Positions 54,375 to 64,000 of a stretch of DNA of 64,000 bases are shown piece after piece. A model generated the notes under the pieces. That model ran no database searches and was not told where the DNA came from. It saw only the letters and a program-made list of their open reading frames with translations. The stretch lies in assembly GCA_004194705.1 (NCBI GenBank), contig SADC01001192.1:1-64000 (forward strand). Direction: 5' to 3'. The position numbers and the translations under genes were made by a program. The stretch comes from Ditylenchus dipsaci. Its lineage: Eukaryota > Nematoda > Chromadorea > Rhabditida > Anguinidae. Positions within the stretch are counted from its first letter, which is position 1. Every line of letters starts with the position of its first letter.

Positions 54375-56089
54375 CACTCGGAAAGCCATGCGTAGTAATT
54401 GCTGCGTCGGAAGCAGAATTTCACGCTCTACACGATGGTACTTTTTTTTTTTATTTAGACATAAATGTGCCGAGATATTAATGATTTAAAATTGGTCGAA
54501 AACGGCCCTCCAAAACAACAATTCGGTTGATTCATTCATGTGGTACTCACCCAAATTTATACTTTTTCTAGACGTTTAGCATCTTAAAGTGATGGGCATG
54601 AACAGGGCTATCGAATAGGTGCAAGCATCCAAGGCAGTAGTGGTGAAATCCTGGACATATATGCATTTATAGGCTAAAATCCAGATTTCTGAAAATCACA
54701 ATCCACTCACTAAAATTCTCATAACTTTTCTCAGTGACCACTTCCAACCATTTTCTCAGGCCTATCAGATAGCACAGCTTCAGGGCTACACAATGAGCAC
54801 TAATAAGCCGTATGGTGAAGAAAAAAATATTGCCAAAAGTCGATTTCCACTTCAGGGATACATTATCTTACTATACATTATCTTCGTTACAGCTACAAAC
54901 CGCCTGTCAATCGTTGGCCTCTGCGTATCTTCATGAGCTTCTTGGTGGATGGAGGTGCAGCTAACGCCTATGTTCTTTTTGGAAAAACTTCAACAAGACG
55001 GGAATTCATCCACAAGCTGGCAGACCAATTGATGACTGGACAAAAAGCAGAAAGAGCAAAATCGGAACACTGGATTGCAAAAACTTTTTCGCAGATATCA
55101 GGCCACTACGACAGGTTTGAGAAGAAATGCAAACGTATTTATTATCATTGAATTTAGTCTTCACAACAAAATGAATGCGACCACGAAAGAATCTCCAAAG
55201 TGGTGCCATATCTGCAATAAGGTGGGAAGGGGTGACCGCGTACGCAGCTGCAGCAAATGTGAGAAACTTGCTTGTGAAGACCACATCGTGATGCTAGTGC
55301 TTTGCACCAAGTGCAGCCGTGTGGGAGAAGATGAGCATCTACATCTGCCGAAGCCTGTCGCTGCCACTGGTTATTGCCAAGTCTGCCAAGCAATGAGTCG
55401 AAAACGCTGTAGCAGGTGTCAGAAACATTACTGCAGAAAGCATCAGCACAAACAACGAAGAAAAATGCGATCAGTGCAGATAAGTTGTGTGTTTTGTGAC
55501 GTTGCATATGTATTTGGCTGGAAAAATGATATTCGGTTTTGTCGTTGTTTTGCCTTTACATTCCTTCATGTTTGGTTGAAATCTAGCATTCCGAACGATA
55601 GCAATCCCTGAAGTGGAAATCGACTTTTGGCAATATTTTTTTCTTCACCATACGGCTTATTAGTGCTCATTGTGTAGCCCTGAAGCTGTGCTATCTGATA
55701 GGCCTGAGAAAATGGTTGGAAGTGGTCACTGAGAAAAGTTATGAGAATTTTAGTGAGTGGATTGTGATTTTCAGAAATCTGGATTTTAGCCTATAAATGC
55801 ATATATGTCCAGGATTTCACCACTACTGCCTTGGATGCTTGCACCTATTCGATAGCCCTGTTCATGCCCATCACTTTAAGATGCTAAACGTCTAGAAAAA
55901 GTATAAATTTGGGTGAGTACCACATGAATGAATCAACCGAATTGTTGTTTTTGGAGGGCCGTTTTCGACCAATTTTAAATCATTAATATCTCGGCACATT
56001 TATGTCTAAATAAAAAATAAAAGTACCATCGTGTAGAGCGTGAAATTCTGCTTCCGACGCAGCAATTACTACGCATGGCTTTCCGAGTG
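54375..56089. mobile_element. piggyBac-like element with ~490-bp inverted repeats, TTAA site
   Basis: Both ends begin CACTCGGAAAGCCATGCGTA and are flanked by TTAA (54371-54374 and 56090-56093), the piggyBac target site. The inverted arms are unusually long (54375-54862 and 55606-56089) and nearly identical. Only the last exons of a transposase lie between them. An assembly gap starts five bases after the right TTAA. Confidence 0.8.
54893..55611 (+). CDS. C-terminal part of a piggyBac-like transposase
   Basis: Exons 54893-55114 and 55158-55611 are separated by a 43-base GT-AG intron and keep frame. The first encodes PVNRWPLRIFMSFLVDGGAA, then NAYVLFGK and RREFIHKLADQLM, matching the piggyBac block in which R-W-P-x-R-x-F is followed by D-x-x-x-x-NA and a R-x-F-x-x-x-LA helix. 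The second carries two cysteine/histidine clusters: CHIC, SCSKCEKLACEDH and CTKC, then CQVCQAMSRKRCSRCQKHYCRKH. The last of these fits the C-terminal cysteine-rich domain that binds element ends. The N-terminal DNA-binding and DDD catalytic regions are missing, so this copy cannot encode an active enzyme. The stop lies 6 bases into the right inverted repeat. Confidence 0.7.
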
Positions 56090-56097
56090 TTAAAACG

Positions 56098-56114
56098 NNN
56101 NNNNNNNNNNNNNN
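56098..56114. other. Assembly gap (17 N)
   Basis: A run of 17 unknown bases. Contiguity across it is not proven by sequence. Confidence 1.
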
Positions 56115-56189
56115 ATCAGACTAGCTTTAAGTTTGTCCACTTCTCAATGCTAACTACGCACTACTCACAAAAAGAAGAACCTTAATCAG

Positions 56190-56420
56190 GAAGAAGGTCA
56201 TAAATATAAGAACGAAAATCCAATCAAGGCCATCGACGTCAAACATGGGGCAAAAACTGTAATATCCAGACCTCTTCGAGCTGAAGGCGAAGACCTAGAA
56301 TTACTGTGCACACCCCCGTAAGTTAATTTTTTATTTGGATGATCGCTATATAATTTTTTATCTTAGACTTTTCGCGAGTGAAGGACTTTTTCAAATACGG
56401 CTTGAGGTATCTTCGAAAAT
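56190..56420 (+). CDS. Candidate internal exons of an unrecognised gene
   Basis: After an acceptor CTTAATCAG, 56190-56317 reads EEGHKYKNENPIKAIDVKHG and then ISRPLRAEGEDLELLCTPP. Across a short GT-AG intron the next stretch (from about 56369) continues in frame as LFASEGLFQIRLEVSSKM. Both look coding, but the gene would start in or before the gap and no further exon was found. Function unknown. Confidence 0.35.
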
Positions 56421-56429
56421 GCGAGGTTA

Positions 56430-56935
56430 GCCTTTTTCCATGTTCAAAATAATCAAAAAAAAATCAGAAGTTTTCGTTAGAAGAGATGTATGAACATAAC
56501 CACAGAGCGACACGAATTGCTTCTTGAGCGCCTTTTGAGAAACGCAAGATGGTCTGTTGATGTCGAAACGAAAATATCAGTAGTACAATACATTTGTTGC
56601 TCCGTTACGTTATTTGTTACCGTTATTTTGTTGCAATAAACTTTTACCAAATCGTGAATAGGAAAATAGAAACGGTTACTCTAATATCAAAAATCAAAAA
56701 AAGTCAAGGAAAAATAAAGGGTCGATTAACCCCAATAAGTTCTGAAAAGTTTAAAATTAAGACAGGCGCCCAGAGGCGCAGTTAAGCTATAAGCAGTGCC
56801 TCTAAGTGTCGTAGAACAGTGCCTTCAAGTGGTCGAGAGAATAACGCCATTATCGGCCCTATAATGTATGTATTGTCGTTCTTTTCTCTCAAAAATAAGT
56901 TTTAAAAAAGGCGCCAGAGGGCGCAGTCAAGCTAT
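56430..56935. other. No gene; two GGCGCCAGAGG direct repeats
   Basis: CAGGCGCCCAGAGGCGCAGT (56762) and a similar GGCGCCAGAGGGCGCAGT near 56911 are direct repeats followed by AAGCTAT. I see nothing else here. Confidence 0.4.
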
Positions 56936-58355
56936 TCACTTTTATTAGGATTAACTATTAACCATCCACCTACCCCACTCAGCCAGAAATTTTCGGTTTA
57001 GGTATCATCCAGGTGTTTTGGTTGATATCCAGATCGTTTAGGTACTATCCAGAAATTTGGGTACCATCCAGTGTTTCGGGTAACATCTAGATGTTTGGGC
57101 ACTATCCAGGTGATTTGGGTACCATACCGGTGGTTTGGGTACCATCCAGATGGTTTAGGTATCAGCAAATAGTATTTCTCCGCTTTTCGGGTAATTACCG
57201 GTAATTACCCGGAAAGTATTTCTCCGGAGAATTACCCAACCCTAATTTTATCTTAATCTACATCACTGGTTGCCATATTGAAACTATCGAAATCTAAGGG
57301 TATTATCGGCTAGGGGACATTTGCCAAATACGACATTTGGCAAAACAACATTTCCTGAAACGACATTTGCCCAAGGAATCAACAGGGGGAAACTGAAGAA
57401 ACTGCCTTGGTTTCCCCTGTTGATTCCTTGGGCAAATTTTCGTTACGGCAAATGTCGTATTTGGCAAATGTCGTTTTTGGCAAAAGTACGTGGCAAATGT
57501 AGTTTTTGGCAAATGTCCCTTAGCCGTTATCTAGGGCAAACTTTAACAAAAAAAGCAAGGCAGAACCAACCAAAGTGCCTAACCATGGTAGTCTAAAATG
57601 TCTCTTCATTGTGATCTGATTGTAGCAACAACACAAGCGTGCAGATAGTCACAGTGAGGTAATAAACAAAAAATAGACAATATCAAGAAAAAGAAAAGAA
57701 GACCACCTATGACATATAAAAGTCTATGAACGTTTTTCAACAAATTTGCAGAGCATGTAAAAAAACTTGACCATCTAAAAAAGTTTGAGCAAATAGGCCA
57801 TGACCCGATTGATTTTCCCATCTTAGGAAATCTCCAACTTGACACAAAATGGTAAAGATGTAAATTAGACGATGCAATTCACAATCAAAATATTGAAAAA
57901 GCTGGAAGCTCAAAAAGTGGCCAGTTTTTTACACACCATGTTTGGATATTTTTCACAATCTTATGGACAAAATTATATAAACAATGAAAGCTTGAGACCT
58001 TGAGTCAAAAAATTGTGATGTCGAATAAGATTTGTTAAAAACTTTAAATTATTTACAGTAGCGAAATACGAGCAAAGTTGTCCATCAGTATTCATCAAAC
58101 GCTTCATGACTAATAATGCACGGAAACAATCAATACCAAAAAAATGGTGAAGAGGAAGTTGTGGCATTACTGAATGTCACCCACCGTGCTTAAAAGGTCC
58201 ATCACCCTGTTCATATCAGTGCTCTTACTACGCCAAAATATCACTTGAAGAAAGACTGCAAAAACTTGGATACATAATCGTATTTTATTTCCCCCCAATT
58301 TTTCAGAATCCGTTACAACAATATGTTTGAGCATTACATTGAGCATTACTTTATT

Positions 58356-59036
58356 TCAAGCCTGCGGCTGAAGTCCATTGGCGATCAATTGAGTTCTTAG
58401 TATGTTGATAGTGTTGTTGTTCTGAGCCTGGAGTCCTCCGATTTGTCCTTGAAGTATGCCGTTGTGTGCCTGAAGTCCTCCACCTGGGCTTGAAGTCCTC
58501 CCACCTGGGCTTGAAGTCCTGCGATGGCCTGAAAAATATCAATAAATTATCTATCGTGATTGAAAAGCAATTCCTGGACTTTCAGTAACACTTCTCGGTC
58601 GACTTTGTAGTCCATGCTGTTTTTTCTGCACAAAATTGTTTGTGCTTGCTTATTTGTGTAGCAACCTATGTATATATAACTATGCCATCGATTGCAGCCC
58701 TTTCATTGGCTTTGTTTACTGATGACTGTAACAGCAATTTACTGAGCAAAAAACCATAAATTTTGAGCGTTTTTTTCATTATCTTTCAAGATAATTTGAA
58801 ATAAAACTGAAGAAAAAACCGCACAGACTGATAAAGAAGTGTGAGACTATTGGTCGGTTCTTACTCTTAATTTTTAGTCCATCAATTCAACTAACCTGCT
58901 CACAATAGTTGTTAACACGTGAAACAAGCAGTGGGGACATTTTTCTGGACAAGAAGAGAATGTCTCTGCAAAGTCCAGGATCAGTAAACTCAATAATTTC
59001 ATAGAAAGTTTCTGTAGGCAGACGGCTCAAGATCAT
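58356..59036 (-). CDS. F-box-like protein with Gln-rich coiled-coil repeats, frameshifted
   Basis: Exon 59036-58896 encodes MILSRLPTETFYEIIEFTDP and then LCRDILFLSRKMSPLLVSRV, which fits the F-box pattern LP-x-E-x-x-x-x-I-x-x-F-x-D-x-x-L. The next exon, 58528-58356, joins in phase after a GT-AG intron and begins AIAGLQAQVGGLQAQV, a heptad-like GLQAQ repeat. After the second repeat one G is missing relative to the first unit (GTGGAGG versus GTGGGAGG). The other frame then continues the pattern to NGLQPQA and a stop. F-box proteins recruit substrates to SCF ubiquitin ligases. An AATAAA directly follows the stop (58355-58350). The total of 314 bases is one short of a whole number of codons, consistent with a one-base error or mutation. 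Confidence 0.5.
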
Positions 59037-59039
59037 AAT

Positions 59040-59654
59040 TTAAAATATTGTTGTCTGCACTTGGTGAAGTTTAAGAAGAGGCCAAGTAATGTCCGGCTGC
59101 AAATCAGAAAACATTGTTATCTTATCTTGATGAACAGCTACGAAATATACGTATTCACAAGTGTCAAGTAACAATCGGGACTTTTAAATTTTTGTGATGG
59201 TGAAGTTCAAAAATAACCACTTCCGAAATCTCTGTTGAGAAATCAATAGACGCAGAATACGGTATCTTTTGCAAAAAAAGTCGAAAATGTTCATATCGAA
59301 GAGCAACAAATCCTAGTATTGACCCATTGTCTAGTAAATTACTATCAAACAATTGAATAAATTTACTTACGTTGAAGGGAGCCGGATTGAGAATGGACTG
59401 CAAGGCATGGTTTAGAAGATCTGTTGCTTGACAAGCGGCCGAGTGCGAGTACAAGTGTCCGAAATGCTGGGCATGGCGCATACGATAAGGTCCTCCGAGG
59501 CAGTAAAAACAGATGGCTAAATCATACCTTTAATACCGTGGTTAGGTAGACAGAAAGGACGAGAAAGAAGCAAAAATTTACCCCACAGGTTTCCATTCGC
59601 ATCTGGCTGAATGTCGAAGAATTGGTGAATGTTGATAGCATTGATATTCGCCAT
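59040..59654 (-). CDS. Small Cys/His protein, 91 residues, three exons
   Basis: Exons 59654-59582, 59516-59371 and 59096-59040 join in frame: MANINAINIHQFFDIQPDAN, then ICFYCLGGPYRMRHAQHFGH, then PDITWPLLKLHQVQTTIF. A C-x2-C pair followed by several histidines (H at spacings 3-4) could bind zinc but matches no family I know. Its stop is 4 bases from the ATG of the F-box-like gene on the same strand, so the two may be co-transcribed. The second intron remains open for about 70 codons before a stop, so intron retention would give a longer protein. Confidence 0.45.
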
Positions 59655-60274
59655 TTTCTTGCAGAGTGCTGTTTCTTGCAGAGAGACGCTGAAAATGTGA
59701 CAGTTAGAAGGCAAACCGGTGATAAATGTCCATCAGATATCCAAAATTTATTTAATTCTGAGTGAAAAACTAATTGACCGACTACAGAGTTTTTCCTCCG
59801 CTCGACGATAGAAATTTTACACACTGAATTTTCGGAACACTTTTTGACCTCGTAAGACAATAAAGTTTCGAATTTAAGATTACCGTATTTCCTAGGGTTG
59901 CGCAATTTAGGAGAATATTCTTTTTTGGAGAATATTCTCGAGAATATGCGCGCAAATTCCCTTATAAAATGGCTTAAAAAGTGCATTTTTTCCTAAAACC
60001 CGAGAATATTCTTGAAAGGACGAAGCTTTTTTCCTGCCACCTTTTCTTTCTTTTAGTCAAAGAGGTAAGTATCTAGGTATTTTTTTTAAAGTGATAATAT
60101 TATCAGGTAGCCCTGCAAATCTAGTTTCTAACGACGTATCATTTTTCCAACATCTTTGCAAAATGTAGCACAAAAGGTAAAAGTATGAATCAAATTATTT
60201 TCCCACTTGCTTCATACTTCAGCGTTTTGTATCACATTTTGCAACACTTTGCAACATTTTGTATCACATTTTGC

Positions 60275-61291
60275 TGGATCAGACCGGATCAGACCGGATC
60301 AGGGCTGGATCAGACCGGATCAGACCGTGATCGTGATCCGCACTTCTTTAATTTTGGGTCGATCTCGAGATTTTTGGGTAAGAATCCAAAATCGAAAAAG
60401 TAAAATCGGTAGAGCTCCTGAAACTAAGAAAACGTAAAAAACAGATATGCAAAATATTTACTCAAGGCTGAGATATAGGTCCTGAAAGTTAGGGGTGTCC
60501 CCTTATCAGAGCATGTCCCCTTAATAGAGGAAATACGGTACTTTTATTCGGGCTGGAAACGAAAATTTTGGAGTTGTACAAACGATGCGTGAAAATGCCC
60601 TTCTGGGATAGATTGTCCACGCGATGTGAAAAATTGACCAATTTTGCATGTCCTCTTAACTTTTTTCAAATTAGGCTTTAGGCTTAGGGTAGGCCAGCGC
60701 ACGTTAGGGCGGCTCAAACGTGTATCCCAGACTGAGCACCAAAACGCGCCAATTTGAAAAACTGTAACGAGTCACAATTTGTAACGAGCCGCCTCGTTAC
60801 AATTACATCAAGTTACTCTTGATCTATGATCCTACTTGTCCGCTCTGAAACGGGATCGATAGATCAAGAGTAACTCTTGATCTATTGATCCAGTTTCAGA
60901 CAGGCGAGCAACTCGTGATCCGCACCATCTTCGGGTTCCCCTTTCATATTTTTAGTTGAATTTTTTAGTTTGAAAATTCATGAATCTGCCCCTTTTTTAA
61001 AGATAATGGCTTTACTGTTACGAAGTGTTTACTGAAACATTTTTGCAATTATTTGTCTGACTTGCTTCTTGCTTCATTTTTGTGATACAGTCTGCAAGAT
61101 TTTCAATTTTCCTGAAGGGCCTTACTCTAGCCTCAGGTATCTTTTCTCGGTAACATCTTAACTGACACCCCTAACTGAACTTTTTTTCAAAATTTTATCG
61201 AAAATCCTCGATTTTTTAGAAGTGCGGATCACGAATTACTCTGGCCAAATATGAAAGGGGAACCCGAAGATGGTGCGGATCACGAGTTACT
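60275..61291. repeat. GGATCAGACC array and GATCACGAGTTAC inverted repeat
   Basis: 60280-60340 has five GGATCAGACC units. A TACCGTATT-family relic follows at 60330-60541. 60900-60965 (ACTCGTGATCCGCACCATCT and following) recurs inverted at 61245-61291, and AAGAGTAACTCTTGATCTA palindromes lie at 60815-60900. No gene was found. Confidence 0.5.
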
Positions 61292-62385
61292 CAATTTTTT
61301 GACTCAAGGTCTCAAGCTTTCATTGGTTTATATAATTTTGTCCATAAGATTGTGAAAAATATCCAAACATGGTGTGTAAAAAACTGGCCACTTTTTGAGC
61401 TTCCAGCTTTTCAATATTTTGATTGTGAATTGCATCGTCTAATTTACATTCTTTACCATTTTTGTGTCAAGTTGGAGATTTCCTAAAGATGGGAAAATCA
61501 ATCGGGTCATGGCCTATTTGCTCAAACTTTTTTAGATGGTCAAGTTTTTTTTACATGCTCTGCAAATTTGTTGAAAAACGTTCATAGACTTTTATATGTC
61601 ATAGGTGGTCTTCTTTTTCTTTTTTCTTGATATTGTCTATTTTTTGTTTATTACCTCACTGTGACTATCTGCACGCTTGTGGTGTTGCTACAATCAGATC
61701 ACAATGAAGAGACATTTTAGACTACCATGGTTAGCACTTTGGTTGGTTCTGCCTTGCTTTTTTTTGTTAAAGTTTGCCCTAGATAATACGGCTAAGGGAC
61801 ATTTGCCAAAAACTACATTTGCCACGTACTTTGCCAAAACGACATTTGCCAAATACGACATTTGCCGTAACGAAATTTGCCCAAGGAATCAACAGGGGAA
61901 ACCAAGGCAGTTTCTTCAGTTTCCCCTGTTGATTCCTGGGCAAATGTCGTTTCAGGAAATGTTGTTTTGCCAAATGTCGTATTTGGCAAATGTCCCCTAG
62001 CCGATAATACCCTTAGATTTCGATAGTTTTCAATATGGCAACCAGTGATGTAGATTTAAGATAAATTAGGGTTGGGTAATTCTCCGGAGAAATACTTTCC
62101 GGGTAATTACCGGTAATTACCCGAAAAGCGGAGAAATACTATTTGCTGATACCTAAACCATCTGGATGGTACCCAAACCACCGTATGGTACCCAAATCAC
62201 CTGGATAGTGCCCAAACCATCTAGATGTTACCCGAAACACCTGGATGGTACCCAATATTCTGGATAGTACCTAAACGATCTGGATATCACCCAAAACACC
62301 TGGATGATACCTAAACCGAAAAATTTCTGGCTGAGTGGGGTAGGTGGATTGGTTAATAGTTAATCCTAATAAAAAGTGAATGGTT

Positions 62386-64000
62386 AGTGGCGATTGTGAT
62401 ATTTGTCGACCATAATTGCATAAAATTTCTATGAAGAAAGCAATTATTATACTTGTAAAATAAAAACATTCAAAAGATATCAGCATAAAAATGAAGAAGA
62501 TATCGCAGAAAAATAAAATAATGAAAAATGTATCAGCTGGGAGTCGAACCTTCGACATTAAAAAGGAGACCAGTAGTGTAAAGGAAAAGCATGGCTCAAG
62601 CGGGAAGTGATTCCTGCTTGAGCCGGTATGGTACCCAAATCACCTGGATAGTGCCAAACCATCTAGATGTTACCCGAAACACCTGGATACTAAAAAATAG
62701 TATTTCTCCGATTTTTCTTTACGGAGAAATACTTAGTATTTCTCCGGGTTATTACCCGGGTGATTACCCTGAGAATTACCCGGGTAATTACCATCACTCA
62801 ACCCTAGATAAAATCTAAATTTTTTGGCTCTTTTCTGGTTCCGAGACAATTTTTACGATCTAGCCTAGATCATCTAGGTTTCAAGGTTTCGTTGAATCCA
62901 ATTTTGACTGTAAGGATTTTTGCTGTTATTATTGCTTAGTTGCCAAGATATAGCCTATAATCGAGATAGGACTAAGTCGAAAATATGCGTTGCGGCAGAA
63001 AAAAGTAATTTAGCGGCAGAAAAAAGTTTTTCTGCGGCAACAAGAAGTTTTTTTACGGCAGAAAAAAAGTATTATTACGGCAACAAAAAGTATTTCTGCG
63101 GCAAAACCTTTTGCGGCAAAAAAAAGTATTTTTACGGCAAGAAAAAGATTTGCCCAAAAAATTAGGGGGCATTTTTTCAAAACATAAAATAGTCTATAAC
63201 TCAAAATTTTTCACCTGAAGTCAAAATTCTGATACAGATGACCTTTAACTACTTTTTGATTTTGCGTAGGATGACTCGAACAAAATTTCCATTTTCAGAT
63301 AAAAACATAAATAAATAAACAAAATGAAAAAAAAATTGGGGCAGAAAAAAGTAATTTGGGGGCAGAAAAAGTACCGTCCTTTCTTTACAAATGATATACC
63401 ATTGAATAGCTGATATGCTCTAGTTCAAACAAAAATAAGATTGCACCATCACCTTATCGGATTAAAAAGCCGCTACAGGACAAATGAATATGAAAAAAGT
63501 GGTAAAAATGGCCATTTTCCTAAGTTTCGCATTTTGTCCAACCTTAAGCGACAATATATCACATTTTAATTTATGACTAATTTTGCATCAAGTGATCAGA
63601 TTGCACATAATTTCATGGCGAAGATTATTGCTGTAACATATACAAATTAAATGCATGACTTTGCAGGACAAAAAGCATTTTTTCGAAAAATTAGGGTTGG
63701 GTGATGGTAATTACCCGGGTAATTCTCCGGGTAATTACCGGGTAATTACCCGGAGAAAAGTATTTCTCCAGAGAATTACGCACCCTAGAAAAAATACACG
63801 TTTTTTGGTTATTTTGGCGTTCTGACTTTTTTTCTCTTGACACGCCTACAGCAATGCTGAGCGATCGAAAAAACCTGTATAATAGCTCATTTTGAAGCTA
63901 AGTAAATTACCTAGGTTGTTTTTTTTATTTTTTCAGAATTCGAAAAAAATTCAAATTAATTTGCCTTTCAAAGTTCAAAAAATCAGATTTTTTTCAAATT
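62386..64000. other. Repeat debris, no gene
   Basis: Contents: a SINE-like B-box on the minus strand (about 62530-62545); TCTCCGG/TTACCCGG elements at 62695-62805 and 63692-63787 (the latter TAGGGTTGGG to CACCCTA, flanked by near-identical GAAAAAT-type octamers); and one-sided arrays of GCGGCAGAAAAAAGTATTTT at 62988-63150 and 63335-63375. I see no supported coding region. Confidence 0.5.

Larger units (their letters stand above)
56936..62385. repeat. Giant inverted repeat: arms ~1.1 kb, loop ~3.3 kb
   Basis: Arms 56936-58016 and 61292-62385 are near-identical inverted copies. Each includes a ragged GGTACCATCCAGATGTTTGG array (56995-57170; 62145-62330), a TAGGGTTGGGTAAT element, an inverted TTTGCCAAATACGACA foldback (57310-57530; 61790-62005) and about 480 bp of single-copy-like sequence. 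The loop contains two minus-strand genes and a GATCACGAGTTAC-bearing repeat. Confidence 0.8.

Noticed and set aside
55154..55507. Minus-strand ORF opposite the piggyBac exon
   Set aside because: Antisense shadow of a cysteine-rich coding exon.
57973..58167. Minus-strand ORF MPQLPLHHFFGIDCFR...
   Set aside because: Coding-like with a possible donor after it, but it straddles the inner edge of the giant palindrome arm and no acceptor-joined exon was found; too weak to annotate.

Overview
This window is nuclear DNA from an intron-containing eukaryote, most likely an invertebrate animal. The reasons are short GT-AG introns (about 43-57 bp when not invaded), AATAAA poly(A) signals, a major-sperm-protein (MSP/VAP) domain, a C2H2 zinc finger, and Kolobok-like, piggyBac-like, pogo/Tigger-like, mariner-like and hAT-like transposons. 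I cannot name the species. The DNA is AT-rich by eye and gene-poor. A 17-N assembly gap lies at 56098-56114.

Host genes. 49-585 is the 3' end of an unrecognised basic protein. 15261-17333 is a four-exon single C2H2 zinc-finger gene, lying in a 4.37-kb direct duplication whose second copy carries frameshifts. 28603-28926 (minus) encodes a small single-pass membrane protein. Diverging from it, 29237-30969 encodes a seven-exon protein with an N-terminal REEP/DP1-like hairpin membrane domain and a C-terminal MSP domain. 31700-47182 is an eleven-exon, 976-residue protein with three tandem NADAR/YbiA-like domains; its eleven exons keep frame throughout although introns of up to 4.1 kb are packed with transposons. 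58356-59654 (minus) holds two small genes, one of them F-box-like, inside a very large inverted repeat.

Mobile DNA. Almost everything else is nested inverted-repeat (foldback) elements. Because many sit inside one arm of an older inverted repeat, the other arm preserves the uninterrupted site. This lets target-site duplications (TSDs) be read directly: 8 bp (hAT-like) for many families, TTAA for a Kolobok-like element with transposase ORFs and for a piggyBac-like element with ~490-bp terminal repeats, and TA for pogo/Tigger-like and mariner-like MITEs. Many foldback families carry tandem arrays of their own short motif (for example CGGTGCC, TTCGCGACA, GGCCGCCTTTTTT, CAAATAACCCC, TTTCGTAAC, GATAAACCGACAC).

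Layout: 0.7-15 kb nested repeats; 15-23.6 kb tandem duplication; 23.8-28.0 kb one 4.2-kb nested repeat stack; 28.2-31 kb two compact divergent genes; 31.7-47.2 kb NADAR gene; 48.1-49.3 kb degenerate transposon gene; 51-56.1 kb repeats and piggyBac; 56.9-62.4 kb a palindrome with ~1.1-kb arms around two small genes; 62.4-64 kb repeat debris.
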